Numbered from the stretch's first letter, positions 1-9,049 are shown. The stretch: 64,000 nucleotides of DNA from Paenibacillus sp. FSL A5-0031 (GCF_001956295.1 NZ_MRTD01000015.1:124001-188000); one strand, 5' to 3'. Notes: generated from the letters alone by a model not told the origin. Program-made: numbers and translations.

Positions 1-1355
1 CAGCTTGGATGACCCGCTGTTGGCGTTGATGTCCGCCATAAATCCACATTATGATGCGCTACCCAGCCTGCACTGTTGTAATGAATAGCCGCGGTACGGG
101 CGCCCGTGATGCTGAGTTCCTCAATCAAGCGAAACAAAGGCTCATGGCATTCGCTCAAATTTCCTATTTCCGCCGGCCAATAATTCATTTGCGTATTAAT
201 ATTCGTCGTATAGTCGCTGTTCCAAGGCGGCTGAACCCGGTCATTCCATATGCCTTGCAGATTAGCCGGCTGCGTGCCTGGCCGCGAACTTGCCATAAGC
301 AAATATCGGCCATATTGGAAATATAGCGCTTCCAATTCTGGATCTTGTTTGCCTTGCTTATAGTTTTCCAGCCGCTCATCTGTCGGCAATTGAGCTTGTG
401 CCGTCCGCCCCAAATCGAGCTGCACACGTTGAAACAAGCTTCGATGATCCTCTACATGGCGCTCTCGCAGCTGTTCATAGCTGAATGCTAATGCTTTCTC
501 CAATACGCGATCGTTTTGCTCGGTCAGGGCAGCAGCAGTTTTGTCTGGCTGAACATCAAAATTCACAAAGCTTGTTGCTGCGCTTAATAGAAATGTAGCC
601 GACCTTGCCCCTTGAATATTTATTTGCTTATTGCTGTTTATCGAAAGTTTGCCGCCTTCTATCTTGACCACCAGTTTTCCTTGAAACGTAATGCCGCGAT
701 CATTCTCATACTGTACAGCCAGTGGATGATCGCCCAAATAATTGTCCGCTGCATGACTTGGACAACGACCGTGAAGTATGATAGCGTCGCTGCCTGCTGC
801 CTCGATTCCATACTGTACGGAGGAAGTCATCGCTGCTGTAAGCTCTAGCAGCTCTTCTCCTTCTGTTTCGTATCTAACGCATAATACTTGATCCACCGCG
901 CTAACAAACATCTCGCGCGAGTAAACCGTTTTACCCACTTGAAACCGTGCAGCAGCGATGCCTGCATCGATATCAAGCTTGCGAATGTAATCTGTGGCCT
1001 GATCATGCGCGTGTTCAAAATGCTGCTCTATAAACAAGTCGCCCATCGGTTGATAGGACTCTGTGTTCGTTCCGAGCATCTTCGCCTCGATTAACTGTTC
1101 CGCCTCAACAAATTTTTTATCTGTAATGAAGTCCCGGGCTCGCTTTAAATAGCGCAGCGCTTCGTAATTGTTCGTATCCCGCGGAAAGCCCGACCACAAT
1201 GTATCTTCATTTAATTGAATGCGTTCTTGTTCCACGCCGCCAAATACCATACCGCCTAATCGGCCATTCCCAATGGGCAATGCTTCCTCCCATCGTGAAG
1301 CCGCCTGCTTATACCAAAGGTTTAACGGATGAAGCTGCTCTGCTTTATATCCCAT
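1..1355 (-). CDS. GH95 alpha-L-fucosidase, N-terminal part (runs off window)
   Basis: The reading frame begins at an ATG at 1353-1355, preceded by an AGGAGA ribosome site, and stays open to the left edge, so about 451 residues are visible and the C-terminus is missing. The N-terminus carries the GH95 signature GNGRLGGMVFGG followed by LNEDTLWSG. Near the window edge it has QGIWND and NINTQMNYWPAE, where the two Asn residues match those that activate the catalytic water in GH95 1,2-alpha-L-fucosidases. No signal peptide is visible, so it is probably cytoplasmic and acts on imported oligosaccharides. The general acid and base residues would lie outside the window. Family identification rests on remembered motifs; the exact substrate is inferred. 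Confidence 0.9.
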   Translation of the reverse strand, partial: MGYKAEQLHPLNLWYKQAASRWEEALPIGNGRLGGMVFGGVEQERIQLNEDTLWSGFPRDTNNYEALRYLKRARDFITDKKFVEAEQLIEAKMLGTNTESYQPMGDLFIEQHFEHAHDQATDYIRKLDIDAGIAAARFQVGKTVYSREMFVSAVDQVLCVRYETEGEELLELTAAMTSSVQYGIEAAGSDAIILHGRCPSHAADNYLGDHPLAVQYENDRGITFQGKLVVKIEGGKLSINSNKQINIQGARSATFLLSAATSFVNFDVQPDKTAAALTEQNDRVLEKALAFSYEQLRERHVEDHRSLFQRVQLDLGRTAQAQLPTDERLENYKQGKQDPELEALYFQYGRYLLMASSRPGTQPANLQGIWNDRVQPPWNSDYTTNINTQMNYWPAEIGNLSECHEPLFRLIEELSITGARTAAIHYNSAGWVAHHNVDLWRTSTPTAGHPS

Positions 1356-1501
1356 GTTTTTGGTCTCCTATTATCGCTCTGTTCACAGCGTTTTAAAAAA
1401 CAGTTATTATTCATCATACCGGAATAGCCCTGCTCAACAGTACCCAATACATTTCATGAAAAATCATGTCAAAATTAGCGTTTTTTCAAATTCTCGCTAA
1501 A

Positions 1502-1546
1502 TAATAAAAAATCGCTGCAAGCACGATGATATGTGCTTGCAGCGAT
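1502..1546 (-). terminator. Rho-independent terminator of the TIM-barrel gene
   Basis: A perfect 14-bp stem (1511-1524 with 1533-1546, arms ATCGCTGCAAGCAC/GTGCTTGCAGCGAT) and an 8-nt loop are followed on the minus strand by a T-rich tract. It lies about 40 bp downstream of the minus-strand gene ending at 1584. Confidence 0.9.
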
Positions 1547-1583
1547 GTAATTAACAGCCATATTATATTTGAAGAAGTATTTC

Positions 1584-2420
1584 TTACAGACCCGCTGCGC
1601 CAAATACTTTATCAAAGCCTGCTTTGGAGCGCTGCGCCAGCTCTTCCGGCGATTGCGATTCCGCTTCTGAAGATAAGATTTCCTGTGAAACGGCACCTTT
1701 ATAGCCAATACGATTAAGGGCTTGCAGGAATCCTACTAAATCAATTACACCCTCACCTGGATATACGCGTCCGTTGTCGAGTGCTTCCTCAACCGGAACA
1801 TCCGGCGCGTCATTGATATGAACATGGACGATTTGCTCTGGACGAAGCGCTTCAATATCAGCAACAGTCAGGCTGTTCGTATACCAGTGATAGGCATCAA
1901 ACAACAATCCAACATTGCTCTCACCAATTGCGTCGATCCACTCCAATGTTTCCTCGAGCGTCCAAATAAATGGATTCTCCCAACGCGTCCGCAAATGATG
2001 CGGACCAACAAATTCTAGGCCAAGGCGAATGCCATAAGCGCCTAAAATTTGAGCGCAAGTACGCAATCTGCGAGTTGCAAGTGCCATGAAGCGAGCTGCT
2101 TTCAAATCTGTTGAAGGCAAAATATAGGTGCAGCAGCTTGTACAGCCTAGAGCCGCAGCCGCAGCTGCTGAGGAAGCTAGCTTCTCCAATCCTTCAAGAA
2201 AAGCTTCTTCCGTTGTTCTCCATTCTACTGGAAGACCAATAGAGCCAATTACTACGCCATTGCTTGCAAGAAGCTCACGCGCTTGCTCTACACCATAACG
2301 ATTAATTAGCGACGCCGCATCCAAATCTACAGCTTGAAATCCGTACGCACCAGCGAGCTTAATTAGATGCTCATCACTTTCGATTCGACCAAGACCCGCT
2401 CCAGTTAAACCTCTCAACAT
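1584..2420 (-). CDS. Sugar phosphate isomerase/epimerase, TIM-barrel family
   Basis: The 278-aa protein belongs to the xylose-isomerase-like TIM-barrel superfamily (AP endonuclease 2 fold, like IolE and IolI). Metal-site motifs are visible in order: GLEFVGPHH, LLFDAYHWY, HVHINDAP and a C-terminal SQEIL, giving the Glu/Asp/His/Glu set usual for this fold. The start is fixed by GAGGAGG eight bases upstream. It is followed by a terminator and preceded 33 bp upstream by a Gfo/Idh dehydrogenase on the same strand, so the two probably form one operon that oxidises and isomerises a sugar or polyol. The substrate cannot be read from the sequence. Confidence 0.88.
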   Translation of the reverse strand: MLRGLTGAGLGRIESDEHLIKLAGAYGFQAVDLDAASLINRYGVEQARELLASNGVVIGSIGLPVEWRTTEEAFLEGLEKLASSAAAAAALGCTSCCTYILPSTDLKAARFMALATRRLRTCAQILGAYGIRLGLEFVGPHHLRTRWENPFIWTLEETLEWIDAIGESNVGLLFDAYHWYTNSLTVADIEALRPEQIVHVHINDAPDVPVEEALDNGRVYPGEGVIDLVGFLQALNRIGYKGAVSQEILSSEAESQSPEELAQRSKAGFDKVFGAAGL

Positions 2421-2453
2421 ACAAATTCCTCCTCATTCTACAATCAACTATGA

Positions 2454-3533
2454 TTAATTTAGACTCCAGTCCAGCTTCACTTCATTGCCTGTGCGCGATG
2501 ATTCATAAATTGCATCAAGCACAAGATTGTTCGTCAAACCAGTCAATACGGAAGTAATCGGCTGTTTACCTTCACGAATACATGCAAGGAAGTGACGGCT
2601 AAGACGAGCGCGCTCACCTTCATCATTGTCGGCTTTGCTCAAAATACTTTCAATCGGGCGATCAAATTTTTCTGTAAGCAGCTTGCCTTCAGCACCGCGG
2701 TAGCTAGCGCCACCTTCTGAGCCCATTACATGGATAAACGGTGAATTGTCCGTATCCATATGAACAGCCCAGCTCACTTCAAGCGAGAGTGTGCTGCCGT
2801 CTTCCATTTTGATTAGCGCCGTAGCCAAGTCCTCAACATCATACGTTCCGTCCCAATCCGGTGTACCCCATGTGCCAATCCCTTTACGGTTTGGGCCAAA
2901 CTCTGCATAGGTTGATCCATATACGGAAACCGGCTTTGGATTGCCCATCAAATACAGCGCAAGGTCAAGCATGTGAACGCCGATATCGATAAGCGGGCCG
3001 CCGCCTGATTGATCCATTTGTGTAAACCATGTGCCCCAGCCCGGAATGCCCTTGCGGCGAAACCAGCCTGTTTTGGCTGTATAAATTTTGCCAAGCTCAC
3101 CACGGTCGATTTGCTCTTTAATTTGCATCGCAACAGATTCCCAGCGCATTTGATGAGCGACCATGACGACACGGTCTGCTGCTTCGCTTGCTCTCCATAT
3201 TTGACGAGCAGCATCGCTGTTAATGCCCATCGGCTTCTCTATCAATACATGCTTGCCCGCTTCAAGAGCTTGAACGGCAAGCGGAGCATGGAATTGGTTA
3301 GGTACACCGATGATGACCGCATCGATGTCAGCTCGCTGAATCAACTCTTCATTGGAAGCCGCAACATGCTCAATCCCATATTGCTTGGCTGCTTTCTCTG
3401 CTCGCTTCAAATCCAGATCAGTAATCGCCGTAATGATACACTCTTCGCCAAGCTTAGAAAATTCTCCTGCATGGACGTTGCCAATATTTCCTGCACCGAT
3501 AATACCTATTCTAATCTTATTTTCTGTAGTCAA
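2454..3533 (-). CDS. Gfo/Idh/MocA family NAD(P)-dependent oxidoreductase
   Basis: The family acts on sugars or inositols with NAD(P). The N-terminal Rossmann motif GIIGAGNIGNVHA, the EKPMGI motif carrying the catalytic lysine and the later IDIGVHMLDLALYLMG segment are all present. The open frame extends to an ATG at 3611, but the preferred start is the TTG at 3531-3533: TAGGAGG (3541-3547) sits at ideal spacing and the Rossmann strand follows within a few residues, as is normal. This gives 359 aa. It is transcribed together with the downstream TIM-barrel isomerase and away from the AraC-type regulator at 3692, which probably controls it. Confidence 0.9.
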   Translation of the reverse strand: MTTENKIRIGIIGAGNIGNVHAGEFSKLGEECIITAITDLDLKRAEKAAKQYGIEHVAASNEELIQRADIDAVIIGVPNQFHAPLAVQALEAGKHVLIEKPMGINSDAARQIWRASEAADRVVMVAHQMRWESVAMQIKEQIDRGELGKIYTAKTGWFRRKGIPGWGTWFTQMDQSGGGPLIDIGVHMLDLALYLMGNPKPVSVYGSTYAEFGPNRKGIGTWGTPDWDGTYDVEDLATALIKMEDGSTLSLEVSWAVHMDTDNSPFIHVMGSEGGASYRGAEGKLLTEKFDRPIESILSKADNDEGERARLSRHFLACIREGKQPITSVLTGLTNNLVLDAIYESSRTGNEVKLDWSLN

Positions 3534-3691
3534 TGAAATTCCTCCTATAATTTTGAATGAACCCTTGCTCAGCAATAAGCACTCGTTTTTCGTAACGCTT
3601 GATCTCTTCATTTATGTTAGAATAAACGGGATGAGAAATCGTGCTTGTTTTTCGATAAAAGTCTCAGATTTTCGGAGGAATGCATTCATTC

Positions 3692-4573
3692 ATGACCTAC
3701 ATACCTGACTATTTGAAAACGTATCCAAATATGAATACCTCTTCTCCCCTCCATATTAGCCTAAACCGTCTTTACCATGGCTTTAGGCCGCATCGCCATG
3801 ATTTTTTGGAGTTCTCTTATGTTATTGACGGAAGAGGCTCTGAATCGATCAACGATGCAAAACATCAAATGCTGCCCGGCACCTTTACGTTTGTGCTTCC
3901 TTATCAGGTGCATGAACTATTTACCGAGCCCGGGAGTACACTTGTTCTTTATAATTGTATGTTTAGCATGGACTTGCTGATGGAGCCTGGACAAGAGGAA
4001 GGCCTTATGGACCTCATCGATCAGAATACTCTGCCGCCATCCGTTCAGCTTAGCGGTGCTGATAATGAACGAATGAAGCATTTAATAGAAGATATGTTTC
4101 GCGAGTATGCGGGGCAGGAGCCTTGGCGCCGAACGATGCTGCAAGTGCGGTTGAAGGAAATATTAGCTTTCTTTGATCGTTATCGCCGCAATATTGCGCC
4201 GTCTGCTCCAGCCTCAAGGCTTGCTTCCAAATCGAGTGCCTCGGTTTGGCCAATCATTCATTATATTCATCAACATTATCAAGACGAGCTTGCGCTATCT
4301 GACCTTGCTAACCGCTTTTCACTGAGCATGTCTCGCATAAGTGAAGTAATTAAACAAACAACTGGGCAAACGTTCGTACATTTCCTGCATGATTTGCGCT
4401 TGCGGCATGCCTGCAGCCTGCTTGTTTCTACCGATATGAGCGTCGCTGAAATTGCGCTGGAGGTTGGTTATGGCTCATACAAAACCTTCTCCCGTATTTT
4501 CCGTGAAACCAAGGGCGTCGTTCCGAAGGATTACCGTAAAATGAAGCTTAGTCAGGAGCAGCCAGGCAAGTAG
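3692..4573 (+). CDS. AraC family regulator with N-terminal cupin domain
   Basis: About 293 aa. The N-terminal half is a sugar-sensing cupin: a His-rich segment (FRPHRHDFLEFSYV) followed by PGTFTFVLPYQVHELF. The C-terminal 100 residues are a two-HTH AraC domain (LSDLANRFSLSMSRISEVIK, then IALEVGYGSYKTFSRIFRE). GGAGG at 3674-3678 sits one base before the ATG at 3680, so the in-frame ATG at 3692 is the more likely start. The gene is divergent from the Gfo/Idh-isomerase operon, the usual place for its activator. An extended -10-like TGTTAGAAT occurs at 3615-3623. Confidence 0.9.
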   Translation: MTYIPDYLKTYPNMNTSSPLHISLNRLYHGFRPHRHDFLEFSYVIDGRGSESINDAKHQMLPGTFTFVLPYQVHELFTEPGSTLVLYNCMFSMDLLMEPGQEEGLMDLIDQNTLPPSVQLSGADNERMKHLIEDMFREYAGQEPWRRTMLQVRLKEILAFFDRYRRNIAPSAPASRLASKSSASVWPIIHYIHQHYQDELALSDLANRFSLSMSRISEVIKQTTGQTFVHFLHDLRLRHACSLLVSTDMSVAEIALEVGYGSYKTFSRIFRETKGVVPKDYRKMKLSQEQPGK

Positions 4574-4591
4574 CCGAAGCTAATAAACAAA

Positions 4592-4637
4592 CAAGGGCTG
4601 CCTAGAGTAGATCAATCTACTCCTAGGACAGCCCTTG
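4592..4637. terminator. Strong hairpin, probable bidirectional terminator
   Basis: A long stem pairs CAAGGGCTG with CAGCCCTTG, with an inner GTAGAT/ATCTAC helix. On the minus strand it is followed by TTTGTTTATT, so it serves best as the terminator of the tiny gene at 4651-4737. It also lies just downstream of the AraC gene ending at 4573. Confidence 0.8.
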
Positions 4638-4650
4638 CTCTGTTATGTGT

Positions 4651-4737
4651 TTAGTGAAAAATAGACAAAACGAGGAATAAGATAGCTAGCAATACATAAA
4701 TGACAAGCGAAACAATCATTAGAGTCCGCTTATTCAC
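4651..4737 (-). CDS. Small single-helix membrane peptide (28 aa)
   Basis: A GTG at 4735-4737 opens a 28-codon frame. GGGAGGGGAG lies seven bases upstream, a very strong ribosome site. The peptide starts with the positively charged NKRT and then has about 20 uninterrupted hydrophobic residues (MIVSLVIYVLLAILFLVLS), ending IFH. This is the profile of a one-pass inner-membrane miniprotein with a cytoplasmic N-terminus. A strong terminator starts 14 bp beyond the stop codon. I recognise no family. The combination of RBS, composition and own terminator argues for a real gene. Confidence 0.65.
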   Translation of the reverse strand: MNKRTLMIVSLVIYVLLAILFLVLSIFH

Positions 4738-4838
4738 AGCGTTACTCCCCTCCCAGCACCATTTAGGCTATACACCAACATTGTATGTGGGCGGGGAATG
4801 GGCGGAAATTGTCCTAATGAGAAAAACGTCCACTCGGA

Positions 4839-6068
4839 TTAAACGGCTGCTTTGGCTTTGCGATCCGACGGCAGCAAAATCGTCAGCATGCCGAGCAAAG
4901 GCAAATAGGACGTGCAGCGAATGACAAACTCAATACCCATGGAATCTGCCAAATTGCCGAGCACCGCCGAACCAATGCCCCCGAGACCAAACGCCATTCC
5001 GAAAAACACACCTGATACGAGGCCAACCCGCCCAGGCAGCAATTCGTTCGCATAAACTAAAATAACGGAAAACGCCGAAGCCAAAATTAAACCGGCAAAA
5101 AAGATTAAAATAACGGAAAATGTTAAATTAGCATAAGGAAGCAGCAGCGCAAATGGTGCAGTTCCTAGGATTGAGAACCAAATCAAGCTGCGACGGCTGA
5201 ACTTATCTGCGAGCACCCCGCCGAGCAGCAAGCCGATAACATTCGCTGCAAGAAAGACAAACAATACGATTTGAGCATGACTGACGGATAGTCCAAAATG
5301 CTCGATGGCATAAAACGAGTAATAGCTGCTGATCGCAGAAATATAGACGTTTTTGGAAAACACAAGAATCATTAAAATCGTGATGGCAAATACAACTTTA
5401 CCGGTGGAAACATTAAGTTTGGAGACCGGCTTTGCCGCTTGCTTCGTGCTCTTGTTTGGCTCAAGTGCGAGCTGCTTGCCGTACCATTTCGCTACATTAA
5501 ATTGAATGACAATCCCGATAGTTACGACCAGAGCAAACCAGATCACACCGCGCTGGCCTGTGTGCACGAATAGAACAGCTGTCATAATTGGTGCAAGCGA
5601 TTGTCCAATATTTCCGCCAAATTGAAAGATCGACTGCCCTGTACCTTTTTTCGTCCCAGCAGCCAAATAGGAAACCCGCGCAGAAGCAGGATGAAAAACG
5701 GCTGAGCCAATTCCAATTAACATAACTGCGACCATAACCATCCAAAAATGTGAAGCATACGAAAGAGCAGCAACGCCCCCCATTGTGAACAGCATGCCAA
5801 TAGGCAGCAGCATCGGCTTCGGATGTGAATCAGATAAAATGCCGACAACAGGCTGAAGCAGCGCTGCAGTTAAATTAATCATCAAAGAGATCAATCCAAT
5901 TTGAGCAAAGCTCAGTGAAAGCGAGTCTTTCAAAATAGGAAATAATGCCGGTACGACCGATTGAATCGTGTCATTAATCAAATGCACGAAGCTAATGGCA
6001 AACAACAATGGGTATATCGTTTTTAAAGCGGACGGTGATGTTGCGATTGAAGCTTGAGTACTAGACAT
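4839..6068 (-). CDS. fsr: Fosmidomycin-resistance-type MFS exporter
   Basis: A 409-aa, 12-helix major facilitator protein of the Fsr subfamily, proton-driven drug/metabolite efflux in the membrane. Diagnostic segments are FVHLINDTIQSVVPALFP in helix 1, LLQPVVGILSDSHPKP in the first cytoplasmic loop, MLIGIGSAVFHPASARV and GQSIFQFGGNIGQSLAP. AAGGAG eight bases upstream supports the ATG. It is divergent from a GntR/FCD regulator, and matching 12-bp elements sit at both ends of the shared intergenic region, so regulation by that protein is likely. The transported compound is unknown. Confidence 0.9.
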   Translation of the reverse strand: MSSTQASIATSPSALKTIYPLLFAISFVHLINDTIQSVVPALFPILKDSLSLSFAQIGLISLMINLTAALLQPVVGILSDSHPKPMLLPIGMLFTMGGVAALSYASHFWMVMVAVMLIGIGSAVFHPASARVSYLAAGTKKGTGQSIFQFGGNIGQSLAPIMTAVLFVHTGQRGVIWFALVVTIGIVIQFNVAKWYGKQLALEPNKSTKQAAKPVSKLNVSTGKVVFAITILMILVFSKNVYISAISSYYSFYAIEHFGLSVSHAQIVLFVFLAANVIGLLLGGVLADKFSRRSLIWFSILGTAPFALLLPYANLTFSVILIFFAGLILASAFSVILVYANELLPGRVGLVSGVFFGMAFGLGGIGSAVLGNLADSMGIEFVIRCTSYLPLLGMLTILLPSDRKAKAAV

Positions 6069-6104
6069 ACAGTTTTCTCCTTACTCCAAATAGAATGTAA
6101 TATG

Positions 6105-6121
6105 TAATATATCGCATATTA
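6105..6121. promoter_or_regulatory. Candidate GntR operator O1
   Basis: TAATAT-ATCGC-ATATTA is a perfect 6-bp inverted repeat around a 5-bp centre, 36 bp upstream of the exporter start. Its TAATATATCGCA core recurs in the opposite orientation at 6193-6204. Confidence 0.55.
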
Positions 6122-6192
6122 TATTTCCTTAAGCAAATAAAAGCAATAAATTCCTTTTTAAAATTTTTGGCATTTGCTTCAATGAATGAACC

Positions 6193-6204
6193 TGCGATAT
6201 ATTA
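6193..6204. promoter_or_regulatory. Candidate GntR operator O2
   Basis: TGCGATATATTA is the exact reverse complement of the O1 core. It lies about 66 bp before the preferred start of the GntR gene, where autorepression would act. Confidence 0.5.
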
Positions 6205-6269
6205 TATATTGTCGAAACTGTTATCCTATCACTTTCATAATGAAACCAAAAAATAAAGGAGGATCCCCT

Positions 6270-6935
6270 CTGCCTATTCCAACTGATTATTCAACACCCG
6301 TTAGACTATCCGCCAAGGAGCGTACCTTAAGCCAGCTGCAAAAATGGATTATCGACGGCACGTTTCAGCCCGGAGAGAAGCTTAACGATTCAGAGCTTGC
6401 CGAGGCACTTGGCGTCAGCCGCACACCGATTAGGGAAGCCTTTCAGTTGCTTGAGGTTCAAGGACTCATTCAAATGTTTCCTGGCAAAGAGACGCGAGTC
6501 ACGACGCTAGCCAAGGAAGATATCCTTAAGCTGTATGCACCCCTTACAGCCCTTCAAGCATTGGCAGCTGAGCTTGCTGCCGACAATATTCAACCAGAGC
6601 ATATTGAACAGCTGCGTGCTATTAATGCCAGCTTTAATGAAAAAGTTAGTGAAGAGCAGCTCTATGAAGCGATGGAATATGATGAAGAGTTTCATGAAAC
6701 GATTCTGCAAATTGCCAATAATCAGCATATACTCACCTTCTGCTCCTCGCTTCAATTACATATAAGAAGATACAAATATATTTTCTTCAAACGGCCGAGC
6801 TGGGAGACCCATACAGCTGCAGCGGATCATGAGTACATCATCCAAGCGCTTGAAGCACGTAATGGTGAAGAAGCCTCACGTTTGATGAAGCTTAATTTAA
6901 ATAGGCCTCTTGAGCATCTGGACAAAATTCTTTGA
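6270..6935 (+). CDS. GntR family regulator, FCD (FadR) type
   Basis: The N-terminal winged helix is typical: GTFQPGEKLNDSELAEALG then VSRTPIREAFQLLE. The rest is an all-helical FCD ligand domain with conserved acidic/His positions (EFHETI, later HEYIIQAL). The frame is open upstream to 6186, but AAAGGAGG at 6256-6263 fits a CTG start at 6270 (seven-base gap). An ATG at 6240 has no ribosome site, and both lie beyond O2. CTG starts are uncommon, so the start is uncertain. The gene is divergent from the Fsr-type exporter and probably represses it until an organic-acid-like effector binds. Confidence 0.85.
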   Translation: MPIPTDYSTPVRLSAKERTLSQLQKWIIDGTFQPGEKLNDSELAEALGVSRTPIREAFQLLEVQGLIQMFPGKETRVTTLAKEDILKLYAPLTALQALAAELAADNIQPEHIEQLRAINASFNEKVSEEQLYEAMEYDEEFHETILQIANNQHILTFCSSLQLHIRRYKYIFFKRPSWETHTAAADHEYIIQALEARNGEEASRLMKLNLNRPLEHLDKIL

Positions 6936-6963
6936 GCGATCCGTACCACATCTGATTATAACC

Positions 6964-7008
6964 AAAAAAGTGATTAAGCTGACCAGTAAGTCGCTTAATC
7001 ACTTTTTT
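6964..7008. terminator. Bidirectional terminator
   Basis: A perfect 16-bp stem AAAAAAGTGATTAAGC (6964-6979) pairs with 6993-7008, giving a T-run on both strands between two convergent genes. Confidence 0.92.
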
Positions 7009-7037
7009 TAGATAAACCGATCCTTCCACAGCGTGCT

Positions 7038-8021
7038 CTACGTCTGAATCCGTTGCCCCGTCTGGAATGATTCAATTGCTGCATGGGCTAGCTGAAGCGC
7101 TCTGCGCCCCGCCGCAGCGTGAATAGGCGGTGCTTCACCCGCACGAAATGCACCGAGCAAATGGTCAAAATGTTTGTCGAATGTAAGGTGGAATTCTCGC
7201 TCCTTATCATTGAAGTAACCCGCCTGCCACACTTCGGCTGTTTCGCTGCCCGAGCGTTGAAACGTAAATTTCTTCACTGTATCTTCAATGGTCACTCTGC
7301 CCTTTAAGCCATTAAGCTCCATCGCATGAGTCTGTGCGTATGCATACGAGGAGTCATAAGATCCGAGCAGTGTTCCTACTGCGCCGGATTTAAATTGCAG
7401 AGCTAATGCCATGGTAGAGAAACCGTTTCCGGTTTTATCTGTCATTTGTGCCATCACCGATGCAATCGGGCCGCATAAATGCTCAAGCATATCAAATCCG
7501 TGGCACTGGGTTTCTATTAAGTTGCCGTGCGGATGATCACTTGTTCCTTCACCGCCAAATCGCCAAGAAGCGAATATAAGCTCTCCTAACCGTCCCGCAT
7601 CAATAGCTTCTTTAGCCTTCTGAACAGCTGCCGCATAGCGGTGATTAAAATTAATCGCAAAAAACAGCTCCCGCTTCGCTGCTTCCGCAAGCAATGAATC
7701 AGCTTCCCCTAGATCAAATACGAGCGGCTTTTCCACCAATAATGGAACACCTGCTTGAATAACCTGCATGGTCGCATCAAAATGCCCTTGATTCGGCAAG
7801 CATAAGCTGACGAGGTCAGGCCGTTCCGTCTCCAGCATCTCCGCGATGCTCGTATAGGCATTTGTCCCAAACTCATCTGCTCTTGCCCTTGTTCGGTCAG
7901 CATCTCGTCCAACAACGGCACAAAAATCAACATCCTTACGCGCATTAAAAATACGAGCATGATGGTATCCCCAGCCGCCAGCCCCGATTAAGGCAATCTT
8001 CACTCGCCCCTCACTGCTCAT
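7038..8021 (-). CDS. Gfo/Idh/MocA family oxidoreductase (second copy)
   Basis: A 327-aa protein with the Rossmann motif IALIGAGGWGYHHARIF and LLVEKPLVFD, the lysine-bearing motif of the family. Later NFNHRYAAAVQKAKE and QCHGFDMLEHLCG resemble the substrate-facing segments of inositol/sugar dehydrogenases. Its ATG overlaps the TGA of the upstream Zn-dehydrogenase gene by four bases, so translation is coupled. It is only distantly similar to the copy at 2454-3533, so it is not a recent duplicate. It ends in front of a bidirectional terminator. Substrate unknown. Confidence 0.9.
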   Translation of the reverse strand: MSSEGRVKIALIGAGGWGYHHARIFNARKDVDFCAVVGRDADRTRARADEFGTNAYTSIAEMLETERPDLVSLCLPNQGHFDATMQVIQAGVPLLVEKPLVFDLGEADSLLAEAAKRELFFAINFNHRYAAAVQKAKEAIDAGRLGELIFASWRFGGEGTSDHPHGNLIETQCHGFDMLEHLCGPIASVMAQMTDKTGNGFSTMALALQFKSGAVGTLLGSYDSSYAYAQTHAMELNGLKGRVTIEDTVKKFTFQRSGSETAEVWQAGYFNDKEREFHLTFDKHFDHLLGAFRAGEAPPIHAAAGRRALQLAHAAIESFQTGQRIQT

Positions 8022-9049
8022 TGCTCAATGACCACCTTTCCCGTATCCCCTTTGAAAAACAACTCAAATGCTTCTTGCATCGATTGTGGTCCAAAACGGT
8101 GCGTGATGATTTGACTTAAGTATGGCAGGTGTTCACCCATCAAACGATGATTAGCCTCTAGCTCGCTAAACGGAAAATACTCACTGCCAAGCACGGCTCT
8201 CTCTGTTGCTATCAAATCGGAGGATACTTGCAAATTTAGCTGCTCGCCATGACCAATGCATACGAGTACACCACGATGATTCAGTGCATGCAAAGCTGCT
8301 TCGCGAGCTGTTGTTCTACCGCTCGTATCGAATGCTGCATCTATACGGTCCAAGCCTGCGGCTGCCAATCCTGCTTCAAGTGTTGTTTCCCCCAAATGGA
8401 TCGGAATAGCACCCATTTTCTGTGCCAGTTCTAAACGGTAAGGTGTAAAATCCATAATGAATACAGGCAGCTCTTTGCCCAGCAGCAGCTTCGCCATCGC
8501 CAGCACCGCTAGACCAATCGGACCTGCACCGGCAATAAGGATGGATTCGATATCGCCATGCACAAGCTGCGCTCTGCGAATCGCATGACCGCCTGTCCCC
8601 ATGATATCAAGCAATATCGTTGCTTCTGTGAGCGGAAGGGCAGCATCCACAGCAAAAAACACATTTTCGTTCACGACCATGTAAGATCCGTAACCGCCAT
8701 CATGTGAGAAGCCATAATCTGCACGCTTGCTTAAGCATTGGTTCGTGTACCCTCGCTTGCAGCTGCGGCATTGCCCGCAAAAATCCATTAAAAACACAAC
8801 GCCATGTGTACCTACATCCGTTTTTGTATTTGTGCCTGCTGCGACAACGATGCCTGCTGCCTCATGACCAGGCGTTGCTTCGGAACCGTTGTAGAACTGT
8901 CCACGCTCTGATCCGCATAAAGCGTTTGCTTTGACCTGGAGCAGCAGCTGGCCTGGTCCAGGGATAGGCACCGGTTTTTCGATATAGTCAATTTTCCCAT
9001 TTCCCAAAAATCTTGGTGCAGTCATCACGTCAGGTATCGTTAAGCTCAT
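8018..9049 (-). CDS. Zinc-binding medium-chain alcohol/polyol dehydrogenase
   Basis: 343 aa of the MDR superfamily (sorbitol/threonine dehydrogenase type). The catalytic zinc site is visible as ALCGSERG (Cys) and GHEAAG (His-Glu). The structural zinc site is CGQCRSCKRGYTNQC with four Cys. The cofactor site is AGAGPIGLAVL. GGAGGGG upstream supports the ATG. It is first in a two-gene operon with the overlapping Gfo/Idh gene and divergent from an AraC-cupin regulator, pointing to a two-step oxidation of an imported sugar or polyol. Confidence 0.9.
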   Translation of the reverse strand: MSLTIPDVMTAPRFLGNGKIDYIEKPVPIPGPGQLLLQVKANALCGSERGQFYNGSEATPGHEAAGIVVAAGTNTKTDVGTHGVVFLMDFCGQCRSCKRGYTNQCLSKRADYGFSHDGGYGSYMVVNENVFFAVDAALPLTEATILLDIMGTGGHAIRRAQLVHGDIESILIAGAGPIGLAVLAMAKLLLGKELPVFIMDFTPYRLELAQKMGAIPIHLGETTLEAGLAAAGLDRIDAAFDTSGRTTAREAALHALNHRGVLVCIGHGEQLNLQVSSDLIATERAVLGSEYFPFSELEANHRLMGEHLPYLSQIITHRFGPQSMQEAFELFFKGDTGKVVIEQ

